Assembly: GCA_001792895.1 (NCBI GenBank)
Contig: MARA01000002.1
Location: 1,302,001 to 1,366,000, forward strand
Length of the DNA stretch: 64,000 bases
Source: Lentinus brumalis
Taxonomy: Eukaryota; Basidiomycota; Agaricomycetes; Polyporales; Polyporaceae
Direction of reading: 5' to 3'
Below are positions 33,527 through 43,607 of this stretch, one piece after another (within the stretch, counting starts at the first letter, position 1; every line of letters starts with the position of its first letter). The notes below the pieces were generated by a model. That model was not told the origin of the DNA and ran no database searches. It saw nothing but the letters and a program-made list of their open reading frames with translations. Position numbers and translations under genes: made by a program.

Positions 33527-34218
33527 GCTGTCGGCGCTGGTATAGTGGTTGCGCGGGTGTACGAGTAGCGTAGTCACCAAGGAACTCTGGTTTTGGGAAT
33601 TGATCTTGGCTCCCTAGGCGTGTGCATGGCTCCGGCGCTGGAGGAGATGAGGATGAAGATGAGGCATGTTGGCGTCTTGGGTCCGATGTTGTAGGCTGTA
33701 CTGAAGCAAGGAAGAACGACGTAATTAGACATGGTGTAGCTGTACGCATCTATAACAGCTCTTGGAAGATTGTCGTTGAGAGCATCCAAGAGTCCATGAT
33801 TTACGAGGGTGGTTCCGTCAAGATGATAGGTACGAGGTGTAGTGGATAATTGCGACGTGCCCGCAATGCCAGTGCACAGTCGAATTCCAGCGCACACAGC
33901 GCCCTGAGGACGCCTATGAGTATATACTGCTAGTTGGCAACAAACTTCAAAGACAGCCGGTACGCTTGTCTCCTCTAGACAAACATTGGGCGGGCCTACA
34001 TATTGAAGATGGGAGGACGGCCTACCGATATGTAAGTACGCCAACGAAACACAAAGCGGAACGGTGACAGTGTCAACAAGGCAGATTCATAAGTTACATG
34101 TGGCTGCGACCGGGACAAGAGGATGCTGACCCGAGTGTAGGCTAACTGCGATACGCAGGGAACTGCCGACTCGATGCTCATCGTGCAGAAGGAGGGGCTC
34201 GGGTCCAGGATCCTGAGA
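33527..34218. other. Convergent 3' region, ZWF1 / FunK1
   Basis: No coding feature is supported; the frame at 33574-34044 (minus) has no motifs. Confidence 0.45.
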
Positions 34219-36300
34219 TCAGCTCGTGTGCGTCTCGCCCGTCGGGCGTTTGCTGGCACGCCCGCCCTGGCTCCCGCCCTTGCGTTTTGGTGCCCGCGTC
34301 GGAGCGGGCTGTGAACTCGTAGACGGACCCGCACCGGTAGGAGATGTGCTCTCGATACCACGAGCTGCCTGCGCCTTCGAGGTGACGGTCGCATGATCGG
34401 GCTTCGAAGGCGAGCCAGAACCAACGGCTTTGGGCTGAGCGACTTCCGGAATCTCGGTGCCGCTCGCCAGCTTCTTCGTGCTGTACATTACCTCCGGGAA
34501 CTCTGCCTTAGTGGGACGGAGGCGATCTGGGTCCAACAGAATATCCTGCTCGCGGTGTGCGACGAGGTATTGCAGGATGAGCCGCTGCACGGCCTCGTGG
34601 AGGTGGTCCTCGGGAGGCTGCGTCGGCCAGAAGGCATACTCGGGTGCAACCTGCTCCGCGATACTGGCCACCAAAATTGCGACGTCGGCCATCTCCGCAG
34701 GAAAGTACTTGCACCACATGTCCGAGTCCAGGTCGAAGATGAGGCGCCGAATATCTGACAAGGGGTTGGGTTCCGGCACGATCGCATGTTTCTGGAGGAT
34801 ATCCCATAGCCACGCGACGTGGTCCGGGGGCCCATGCTTCTCGCCATGAAACGTTCGGGGCCGCACGCGGAGCAGTGTGCATAGCATCGACCAGAAGGTG
34901 GACTCGACATCGTGCTCAGGCCGGTGAGTGAACTTCGGAGGGGGAGGAGAAGTGCGAGACCGGGCCGAAGGAGGGATGCTGCCGTGACGTGTCGAATAGT
35001 CCTTCTCTGCGTACTTGTGATAGCGGGCGGGTCCATGCACTTTGATGTACATCTCGTAGGCGTCACCTTCTAGCTTCGGCATAGGAGCCGCAGCTACGCG
35101 TCCCTGGTACTTTCCAGCGCACACACTGCGAGAGATGTACATCGGTGTACCCTACGGTGAACATATGAGACAAAGGCAGATGGGAGACTGCATATACGCA
35201 CCGTTCGACTGGCGAGTTCCGTGTGAGCTTCTTCAGTGTCCAAGAGAACAGCATGATCCAGGTCGATTAGGAGGCAATGGGCCACGCGTTGCTTTAGTGG
35301 GCTATCGTGCTGAATATTGGCCTATAGCCTCTTGTATACTTATGTGTATTACTTACCGAATGCGGCCATCCAAAATATCCTGTATGAGGGGAGGCATAGA
35401 CTCCAGGACCTTTCTGTCCTTGATGTCTGCCCAGCGCGGATACATGAGAATGTTGTTGGCGCTCATGTCCCGATGCAAGACACGCCGTTGGACGTAGATG
35501 GTGCGGTGGACTAGGTGTGTACAATCGACGTCGGTGTGTCATCGAACGCGAATACAAATATAGGTCACACTGAGGCCCACCTTCCAGGACGTCATAGATG
35601 GCCTTGAGCAAGTCGTTGACTGACTGCGCTTTCTGGAGATCGTCGCCGTAGTCGTATAACCGAGCCGTAACTTGACTCTCGCGTCATCACCAGCCCCCTT
35701 TTGAAGGTCCTTCCCGTCTGCAGAGCGTATATACTGCCAGTCTTTCAGTCTCACGACGCCGGGTACGTCACCATCACGATGGATGTGCTGCAGGAGGTCT
35801 TCTTCCTTGTTGAAGCGAAGTTCGCAACGACGATATGTGTCCTTGATGACAACCTCGTCTCCTTCGTCACCCTGAGCGTAGTAGACGGTAGTGCGCCGAC
35901 CGCGTGAATCGCTTCGAAAGATGACCCGCCCTCGATAAGTATTCCCCTGAAATTGGATGATAGGGGAAGGGGGATCGTCAGTGCCTTCGGTTTTCTTCCA
36001 CCTTACCGTGCTGTCATGAGCGTTGAGTGTATGCACTTCGCCGATGGCAAAAAATGATGCAGTGGAGGCAGTTGTAGGGCCCTCAGTGTAACTGGGCCCG
36101 AAGCTCCTCGACAGTGCGTCCTTCGCCGGGTCCGATTTGGATGTCGTCCCATACTTGCGACGGACGGCCGTCATAGCGCCAGTAGGACAAGTGCCTGTCC
36201 GACGACGTTTCATACTTCCCGCGAGTGAGCAGTGGTGACGGGAAAGTGGTGGTAGGTGCAGTTCAAGTCCCATTGCGTGGCTGTACAGAACGGCACTCAT
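34219..36300 (-). CDS. FunK1-type protein kinase
   Basis: Member of the fungus-specific FunK1 kinase-like family, expanded in mushrooms and of unknown role. Exons: 36300-35735, 35675-35581, 35510-35357, 35301-35202 and 35151-34219, giving 615 aa. A candidate ATP Lys sits in DEVVIKDTYRR, the catalytic loop is VLHRDMSANNILMYP and the metal-binding segment is CLLIDLDHAVLL, where DLD replaces DFG. GTPMYISRSV resembles the activation-segment end. The C-terminal half has FunK1-typical HRPEHDVESTFWSMLC and a Ser/Pro/Lys-rich tail. A 59-nt intron in a stretch that otherwise reads open (35676-35734) is needed to obtain RLYDYGDDLQKAQSVNDLL. The N-terminus is uncertain: the frame stays open upstream of 36300 (about 35 codons ending RRDPDFTR), so earlier exons may exist. 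Confidence 0.8.
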
Positions 36301-36787
36301 CCTGGTGAAATCTGGATCTCGCCGAAACGCGCGGGCCGGACACTCCCGGTTCGCGAGGGTTGCGGTGCGCTCAGAGGAGGAACAGTGAGGGGTTGCGGGG
36401 TGTCGCCTAGCACGGTGTAGTTCCGATGTAGATCAGGGCTCAAACGTATTCGAACAGCTAAGGGTGTGGCGGAATCGTGCCACGCGGGCTAGACAGTTCT
36501 TACATCTTGTAACTTGACGAGAACATTGAATATATAACCGGATAGCATCTTTGACAATATCACATGAATTTGAGGTCGGGAGGTCGCCTGGATCACCGCT
36601 CACTGCACGTAGTAAAGCCGGTTCGTTGCGCGAGATCTTGCCCAAGTGACCCCTCCCCCCTCCCTGTCCCACTTCGACCATCCCTGGCTGCCTCGCGAGG
36701 TGTAACAACTTTTTGCACCGCGAGGTGCCTGCGCTATTCCCGGCCGCGCAACCCCCTCGCGAACCCTTGGCCTCACGCAGTGATATT
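36301..36787. other. Upstream of FunK1; may hold an unrecognised first exon
   Basis: The FunK1 frame continues open to about 36408 and contains an acceptor-like CCTCTGAG. No donor exon can be assigned with confidence. Confidence 0.35.
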
Positions 36788-37498
36788 TCAAGGTGAGTGC
36801 ACGGATTCCGGGAAGGCGTTCTCCCAACTCCAATACCACATCGCACTGCTCTCGTAGTCTTCCTCATTCATCATCTCCCGCAACACCTTGATGCCCGGCC
36901 AAAAGACCTTGTCCGGGATCCGGTGGTACTGCACCCGGCGATTGTCGAGCACAACCACCATGCCCTGATAGACGGAGGACACTGGACATGCCCAGTCGAC
37001 ATGGAGGCCTGACTTTTCCCTCATGTGCAACACCACTGCCTCCCGAGCGAGGGTGTCCACTACGTGAGCGGGCAGTCCGCAGGCCCTCAGGCCCTCTGGA
37101 GTGAATTGGATGGTGTCCTGCCCGACTGCGTCTCGTAGAGCGGTGAGGGCTTGCGAGGACAGCCCGTGGCGTATTGCGAACCTCGTGAGGTAGCCCTTCT
37201 TGTAGGGAAATCCCCAGTAGAGGATGGGGTACCGGATTGAATGGGGTTCGTAGGCGTCCGGATAATGCCACCGCTCGAGCTGGAGGCGAGGGGGTATGAT
37301 ACGGTCGACGCGCTATCACAAGCCGCTGTATATAGCACATATCCTGCTGGAGAAGAACGGAACACTTACCGCATGCTCCGCTGCGTAGGTGTCAGCGAGC
37401 CCATCGTGGAGGGGCAACTCCTCCGAATTGTCCGACTCTGTCCCGGCGTACAGATCCGCGTCGCTCTTGCCGAGTTGCTGTCGCCCAGTCCTAGCCAT
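36788..37498 (-). CDS. Hypothetical protein (217 aa), no recognised family
   Basis: Two exons, 37498-37370 and 37312-36788, joined by a 57-nt GT-AG intron with intact frame. The N-terminus is polar and acidic (KSDADLYAGTESDNSEELPL). The body has an aromatic block ILYWGFPYKKGYLTRFAIRH, a helical SSQALTALRDAVGQDTIQF segment and VVLDNRRVQYHRIPDKVFWP. It ends DYESSAMWYWSWENAFPES, unusually rich in Trp, Tyr and acidic residues. No signal peptide or membrane span. It lies just upstream of the FunK1 kinase on the same strand; such neighbours in mushroom genomes are often lineage-specific. I cannot assign a function. Confidence 0.6.
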
Positions 37499-38122
37499 TT
37501 GCGACAGCACGATGACACCTTTTGCCTAGTCACGGGCGCTGGACGGATATGTTATGTGTGGTGGAAGTGGTAGTGGATGCGAAACGGCCCAACACGCCCC
37601 TATCACAGTGGACACGAGCGCTTCGCATGCCTTTTTGGGCCTCTCTACTCAACGCCATCATCATGTCGGTACCTCCGTTGCACCATAACCGGCTTGGCTT
37701 ACACACTCTGACCTAATTTATCTTACTCTTCTATCTTTCGAGAACCAAGGACGTACGTCCCAGTTGATGTCATATCACTTATCGAGCCGGCGCGCCCTGC
37801 TGCAGCCTACAAGTGGCACGTCTAGCTGAATTGGGACCTCGGTGGGAGTTTCGAATAGGAAATGGTGTAGATTGTACAAAGCAAGGAAGAGCGATCTCAT
37901 CAGATGTGCTACCGGTGTGCTACTAGTTGAGGTTGTACGAAGGTATGCTTCTGTCGCAGCTCTTGGCAGAGTTACAAGCATTCTACATGTGAGGGGGTTG
38001 GCGAAGTCAAGATGAGCGCGGTATATACATAGAAATAAGTAATCAGTAGCAGTAGACAGCACTCAGTGAGAGCAATTGAAGCTTTGCATTCAACGAGAAC
38101 GACGGCGCGGATGGCAGCGCGG
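37499..38122. other. Intergenic: orphan upstream region, F-box 3' flank
   Basis: No coding or RNA feature is recognised. Confidence 0.45.
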
Positions 38123-39406
38123 TCAAAGTGGCTGATGTTTCATCTTCTGAAGTACTTTTGGTGCACCGGCATCCTTGAACTGCAGCAGATTGCCGTCCAC
38201 CGTATCGGCGGGGAGGTGCTTGCGCAGGGCGGCCTTGTACTCCTCAAACGTGACAAAGCGTCGTTGGACCATGAGCACAACTTTCTGGAGCCCCTTGAAG
38301 CGTGCCATCGCCTGCGTGATGAGCTGCGAGATGTGCGGTGCGACCATTTCGAGCTCCTCCACTTTCTCCGTGTACCACGTGATCAGGGTGAGCTCCTTCA
38401 GCGTCCGGGTGGTCGATTCAAGGACTGCACCATACGCTCTGGCGTACTCCTCGGCATTATCCCTCCACGAGTCCTCCGGACTCAAGTGGAACGTCAGCGT
38501 CTCGAGGCGGACGCACGCGTCGATGTTGTACGCCTTCCAGAGATCTGCAAGCGCAAGCACACGCACATCAGCACACTGATTCGAGGACCATGCACGCACT
38601 GACGAACTTGGCTTCCTCGGCTTCCGCTTCGCAAGATAACAAACGTCGAGCACGACGTGCCGAATGCTCCTCGCGTACCGCTTCAGAAACCTGCCCGCGT
38701 ACTTCACCCCCGCCTCGTCCTCAGTCTCGATGTCCAGCGTCTCGAGCGCGTCCGCGTCCAGCCCGCTCTTCTCGTTGAAGTCCAGGTAGCAGTCGCGCCC
38801 GACGATCTCGAGCCTGCGCACGCGCGGGTTCGGCACCCCGCGCCGGTTCACCTTCATCGTGTGCGTGAGCTCGTCCGAGTCCGCGTTCCCGTAGCACGCG
38901 AGCTCGTCGACCGCGAAGAGGCGCAGGAAGTCGAAGCGCATGCAGTGCCGGTTGAAGTACGGCCCGTGCTCTGTCCCGCGCACGACGAGCCGCCGGAGCC
39001 TGAACGGGCCCGCCTCGGGGTAGGGGACGAACAGCGTGGGCCAGCCGAGCGTCGTGATGCTGTCGAGCTCGACGATGTCGATGTGCGGGAGCAGCTCGAG
39101 GATCTCGAGCAGGAGGAAGGGCGGGAGCGGGTAGGTGTCGTGGTAGGAGCGCTCGATGCCGAAGTAGTGGATGTAGGCGGCGATGCGGGGCGTGGATGCG
39201 AGGAAGTCGCGGAAGAGGTCGTATCGCTGGTCGCTGTCGAGGACGACCATGCGATAGAGGAGGGACTGCGCAGGGTCTTTCCAGGCGCGGCAGACGCGGG
39301 AGCAGGAGGAGAGGGTCCTGCGGTCGCGGGAGAACAGGGACAGCCAGGAGCCATCGCCTGTCCATTCCAGTATGAGGTGCACGATCTCAACAGGGAACGA
39401 CACCAT
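38123..39406 (-). CDS. F-box protein
   Basis: Likely substrate-recognition subunit of an SCF ubiquitin ligase. It reads as one exon of 427 aa from the first ATG. The F-box is at the N-terminus (FPVEIVHLILEWTGD ... LSSCSRVCRAWKDPAQSLLY, residues 4-50). The rest is leucine-rich in the irregular way typical of mushroom F-box proteins (ILELLPHIDIVELDSI, LRRLVVRGTEHGPYF, RVRRLEIVGRDCYLDF, LETLTFHLSPED, LKELTLITWYTEK), suggesting a degenerate LRR substrate domain. A GT-AG pair at 38607-38545 (63 nt, no stop, divisible by three) could be an optional intron that replaces a Ser-rich loop. Substrate unknown. Confidence 0.85.
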   Translation of the reverse strand: MVSFPVEIVHLILEWTGDGSWLSLFSRDRRTLSSCSRVCRAWKDPAQSLLYRMVVLDSDQRYDLFRDFLASTPRIAAYIHYFGIERSYHDTYPLPPFLLLEILELLPHIDIVELDSITTLGWPTLFVPYPEAGPFRLRRLVVRGTEHGPYFNRHCMRFDFLRLFAVDELACYGNADSDELTHTMKVNRRGVPNPRVRRLEIVGRDCYLDFNEKSGLDADALETLDIETEDEAGVKYAGRFLKRYARSIRHVVLDVCYLAKRKPRKPSSSVRAWSSNQCADVRVLALADLWKAYNIDACVRLETLTFHLSPEDSWRDNAEEYARAYGAVLESTTRTLKELTLITWYTEKVEELEMVAPHISQLITQAMARFKGLQKVVLMVQRRFVTFEEYKAALRKHLPADTVDGNLLQFKDAGAPKVLQKMKHQPL

Positions 39407-40081
39407 CGTGGGTGAGAGCAGAGGCAGACGTGAGCAGGCGCGTCATCGATGATTGCCCGGGTCACTGGGTCGCGTCCAGCCCCACGTGGCCATACCCGTA
39501 ACCATGTCACGGTCACGTACGTTCGACCCAGGGCAAGCGCTGTTCGGTCGGAGACGCAAAGCAATGCGTAGAACGACAGGAAGTCGATGCAGACCATATG
39601 TACACACGGTGTACACGATGCCAACACGATGCCAACACGATCCGTTGCATTATCAGAGAGAACGACCGGAGCAAATGCAAGGACAAGTACGTAACCACAG
39701 TCAGATAAGTAGCAGGTAGACGGGATGTGGGTGATTATACAGCGGGATCCTGTGTGAATGGAGCGATGAAAGCCAACAGCGAGAGAGGACAGGACGACTG
39801 ACTACGTGTCGGTGCGTCAAAAAGCGAGATGGAGACCCTATTACTTAGTATGCCCACAAAACAAAGCACACGGTCGAAGGAAACGATAGAAAATGCAAGC
39901 GCAGTGAAAGGAAATGGGGTGTTAGATCTATGGCTACAGCTCTCCGTTGCCCGTCGGCCCATAGGGTATCGAGCGGGCAGGCACACCCGCACGGCCAGAC
40001 ATAGTTTGGCCGATGAAGACCGCGGCGAGAAGGGTTGCATACGCGAGGAGCATGAACCAGAACCGGGCTGCGCGGGCAGCA
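39407..40081. other. Intergenic: F-box upstream region, LONRF 3' flank
   Basis: Holds an 11-bp direct repeat, GATGCCAACAC twice (39617-39638). Nothing else is recognised. Confidence 0.45.
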
Positions 40082-42838
40082 TCATGAAATGACGCACCCG
40101 CCAGAGAACCACCTGCAAAGCAGACGCAGAGGCGTAAGCATTGGCCCTTTAAATCAAGGGGAAAACCGCCGTCAATCACCCCAAGAACACAGAGAGAGCA
40201 GAGAGAGAGAGACAAGATGGGAACGAGGGGACGGCGGTGGGAAAGAGTGCTCACCACTGGCTGTTCAGCTGCTCGATCCAGTGCACGACGAGACGCAGAC
40301 GGAGACGCGGAGAGCGGATGGGGAGAAGCTTGGCCTTCTCGTACTCGTCGATAGGCAGCAGCTGGCGAGGAACGTGTGGTCAGCATGATGTGCACATCAC
40401 GAGCGGGTGGACTCACGAGGGCCATCCAGAAGCCAAAGGCGACGGGGTCTGAGGGCATCGGGACGAAGTTGTTGTGCAGGTGCTGGACGACCCACGGCGT
40501 GCCCTGGCGTGTCTGCTCGATGAACGCGTGGCACTTGGCCATCAGCTCCGCGTTGCTCGGCGCTCGTCGCGGAGGAGCCCCGATCCCGTCCGCCAGTTTC
40601 TCCGATGGGCGGCCTGCGCTGCGATCCTCACGACGCCCGGACGTCGACGGCGGGGGCGCGATCGCAGGGTCTGCCGCGCCAGATCGTCCCACACTCGACG
40701 GCGCCGGCGTCCCAGCCCGAGGCTCACCAGCGGAAACAGAAGCGGACGCCGGATCGGGCGGGGCCTCGACGAAAACGTCACCGATCTCTGCCCTAACAGC
40801 GTCCTCCGCCCGACTGGGCCCGGCTCGCCCTGGGCTCAGTTCCTGGCTGTCCCCGGCGGAGGACGGCGTGCTCTCCAACTCCTCCTCGTAGTCCTCGATG
40901 CGCTCGACCCGTGCCACCGTGTACCCGTCGCGCATGCCCCGCTCCATGATGCGGAACCGCCAGGTGCCCCACGTCTCAACCACGCTCCGCCCGTCGGGCA
41001 GCATCTGCACGTTCCGTATCTGCAGCATCGTCCCGTAGTCGTTCCCCGTGCTCGTCGCTCCGTGCGCAGACGTCGACGGCGCGGCGCGAGGCGGGGGTAT
41101 CATCCCAAAGCAAGGGTTCGGAGATTCCAGACAGCGTCGGAGCATGAGTCGGTATCTGTCAAACAGAGTGAGTGTCCCCGATGGGCGTACACACATGACG
41201 TCAAACCACGCACCGCGGCTCGAAGAAATGCAGGATGGTCGGCATCCCAGGGAAGCTCAGCTGGCACACGAATACCGGTGTATTCAGGCGCGCATCGCGC
41301 TCTTCCGCCTCTATCATGTCACCGCGTTCCCGATAGGCATCGGGGAACGCTCTGATGACTGCGTGCGGGTGCAATCAGTTGGAGCTTGCGAGACGTCCAG
41401 GACGACTGTGGGACATACTGATAGCCAGAATGACCTTGTTGCACGGATGCTGCTGGAAGTAGTCGTACCCCGGGAGCTTCTGCCTACAGAGCGGACAGCT
41501 CTGGCTGTGGTCGAGCGAGCGGAACAGGCAGCGTCTACAGAAAGTCTGCCGGACGTCAAGTCAGCCAACCGTCAAACGACCAGGGAACTAGCGGCCGGGT
41601 ATCCAGGGAAATAAAAGCACGAGGTGGTGGAGGAGGGTGGGCGCGGCGAACCGACCCACAGGCGTACTTGTACGGTCTCAGATGGTTCCAGTATATTTCC
41701 CGCATCGCCCAGTTGCAACGACCGAGCCAGCATCGATCGAGCCAGTTCCAGACGGACGCAGAATCATCCAGGTGATCCCTTAACGAGACCGCGTGGGCAT
41801 GGCATCTCGATTTGAAGACGCAGCCGTACAGGGGTTTCCCCGAGGGGTATCTCGATGGCCTCGCGGAGAAGAATTAGGCCCGCGATGCAGCACGCCCACG
41901 AGTCGAATTTCGGGACCGACACTGCGTCGCGGGTCGGGCCCCCCTTGGCGAGCAGGCTTCGGTTTTGGACCCAGGGGGCAATTCGGCTGGGCCCAGCGCG
42001 GGATCGCGTTTGAAGCTTCGCGGTCTGCGAAACAGACAGTGAAGCTCCGGTTGCGCTGCGGTTAACAAACTGGAACACATCCTGCCGCTAGGGCCGGAGG
42101 AAAGACAGGAGGGGACAATCGGGTGGGGTGCTCACATGTTGGCAGGGGGTGGTGACGGGCTCCCAAAAGAGACCGAAGCAGATTTCGCAGGTGAGCTCAG
42201 AAAGCAGCTCCTTCTTGAGGCGGGTATGTGGGTCGTGGTCTGTGCGGTGGGGCTGGTGTGATGACACCTTCCGTCTGACTCTACGTCGGCGTTTGCGAGG
42301 GTGCAGGATGGGGCTGGACCCCGATGGTGATGGCGAGCGTTGACGTCTGGAGCCAGTAGGAGACGAGGAAGCGCGGCATGCCTGGTCGGAGTCGCGAGCA
42401 ATAGGACGGGAAGGGCCATCAGACGGTGGGGATTGCGGGGGCAGGGGCAGGTACTCGAGGTCGGAGTCGGAGTCTGCTTCGTAGTCCGAATCTGTGCAGT
42501 CGTCGGTGTCGTCGTGGAATGAGGGCGGCGGGGGTCTGAGTGCCCTTCTTCGTGCGAGGCGTTGACAAGAAGATCTATAACTTTGTTCGTTGTGACGTCA
42601 ACGGGAGGCCCGTGTGAGAACACCGCAGGGGATCGCGGCGAGGACGAGCACAGCGGCAGAGGGCACCGCGGGAGGGTGGGGGCGTCGCTGGAGGACCTGG
42701 AGGTCGAGGGCGCGTGCGAGCCGCAGAGATGGGATCCGCATAGAGTGTGGCCGCAGTGGAGGGTTACGGGGGCGCGGAGGAGGGCGGGGGCGGGCAGAGC
42801 GGGCACTGGAGGATACCGAGGAGCGCAGGCGGGAGCAT
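40082..42838 (-). CDS. RING and LON-substrate-binding domain ubiquitin ligase (LONRF type)
   Basis: Probable E3 ligase. RING 1 is at the N-terminus (LQCPLCP ... LHCGHTLCGSH ... RCPLPLC), RING 2 at about 218-254 (CEICFGLFWEPVTTPCQH|TFCRRCLFRSLDHSQSCPLC). A LON N-terminal-type domain runs to the end (NTPVFVCQLSFPGMPTILHF, RYRLMLRRCLESPNPCFGMI, LQIRNVQMLPDGRSVVETWG, closing EQLNSQWWFSGGCVIS). Exons: 42838-42136, 41545-41419, 41358-41214, 41155-40417, 40361-40255 and 40112-40082, about 617 aa. Two places in exon 1 need one added base, both at five-C runs on the coding strand (plus-strand G runs 42786-42790 and 42530-42534). The first otherwise destroys RING 1, and the second separates DVTTNKVIDLLVNASHEEG from the acidic linker FHDDTDDCTDSDYEAD. 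Intron 1 is 590 nt and falls exactly inside RING 2. Domain order is that of fungal LONRF-like proteins. Confidence 0.87.
41546..42135 (-). other. 590-nt intron splitting RING 2 of the LONRF gene
   Basis: GTGAGCACC...CCGGCAG joins PCQH to TFCRRC with nothing missing between the zinc ligands. The other introns of the gene are 55-142 nt. No coding motif is seen inside. Confidence 0.8.
42530..42534 (-). other. Apparent one-base deletion in the LONRF linker
   Basis: Adding one C to the five-C coding run joins EEGHSDPPPP to SFHDDTDDCTDSDYEAD; as written the frame changes within the same run. Confidence 0.65.
42786..42790 (-). other. Apparent one-base deletion in LONRF RING 1
   Basis: The frame from the ATG reads MLPPALLGILQCPLC and then stops at CCG TAA. 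One added C continues it as LLRAPVTLHCGHTLC, completing the first zinc-binding half. Confidence 0.7.
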
Positions 42839-43607
42839 GGGTGTACTGGGGGAGGAGGAAAGGCAGGAGCAGGAGCAAGGGGCTCGCAGGCGGTAGATGT
42901 AGTCGGGGGAGAGCGCAGGGAGTGGGATCGCGAGGCTGAGGGAGTGCGATCTGCGTCTCCGGGTGGGGGAGACGGTCGACGGCGCAGGCGATGCGCTGCC
43001 TGTATCCCGGGCGTGCTGCAGTCTTGTGCACGATTCGCGCCCGCGCCTGCCGCCTCATGCTGCTCCTCCCTCCGATCCCCTCCCTCCCGCCGGCCTGCGT
43101 CGGAAGCTGGGTTGCCGTCGTTGCCTGCGGAGATCCCGGACGCGCCGGTGTGTGTGTGCCCGTGGTGTGCGGGTGTGTCTGTCATGTGCAAGCAGGAGAC
43201 ATGGGCGCGGGAGGAGGACACAGGACAGGAGACGGAGGCAGGAGGCAAGCAGCAACAGCGCCCGCCCGGCCCTCCTCATAAGTCGCCGATCGTCGTACCT
43301 CAATCCACGTGCGCCTTCTCTCGATCGGGCCCCGATCTCCCGATCGCGCACTCAATCTCGTTTCACGCTTACGGGGCTCCCAGCAAACCACCTCCCTCTG
43401 CGACACATCCCGACGGCCGTTGTCGAGCTCGTGCGCACTGCTGCCCTGCCCCGCCCCGCCGCCGTCCGCGACGCGCGCAGGCCCTCGGCCATCGCGGACG
43501 GCGTAAGAGAACACTCGCACATCTCCGACTAGCACCAGTCCTCCTGTCAATCCCCGCGACGTCTCTTTGTCATGTATTCTTCCCAGCCGCTATACATTTC
43601 GCCCAGT
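42839..43607. other. Intergenic: LONRF upstream region, URA4 3' flank
   Basis: Long open frames cross this stretch on the plus strand (42614-44053) but are antisense readings through neighbouring genes with no motifs. No gene is called. Confidence 0.45.

Noticed and set aside
35640..35740. Frameshift in the FunK1 kinase
   Set aside because: A 59-nt GT-AG intron (35676-35734) in an otherwise open stretch explains the frame change and yields a natural sequence.
38657..39415. 252-codon plus-strand frame over the F-box gene
   Set aside because: Antisense reading of the F-box coding sequence, rich in Val/Arg/Glu with no domain.
42680..42755. Intron starting at GTAACC in LONRF exon 1
   Set aside because: It would splice in frame but removes the CGHTLC zinc ligands between otherwise complete RING halves; one missing C explains the data better.
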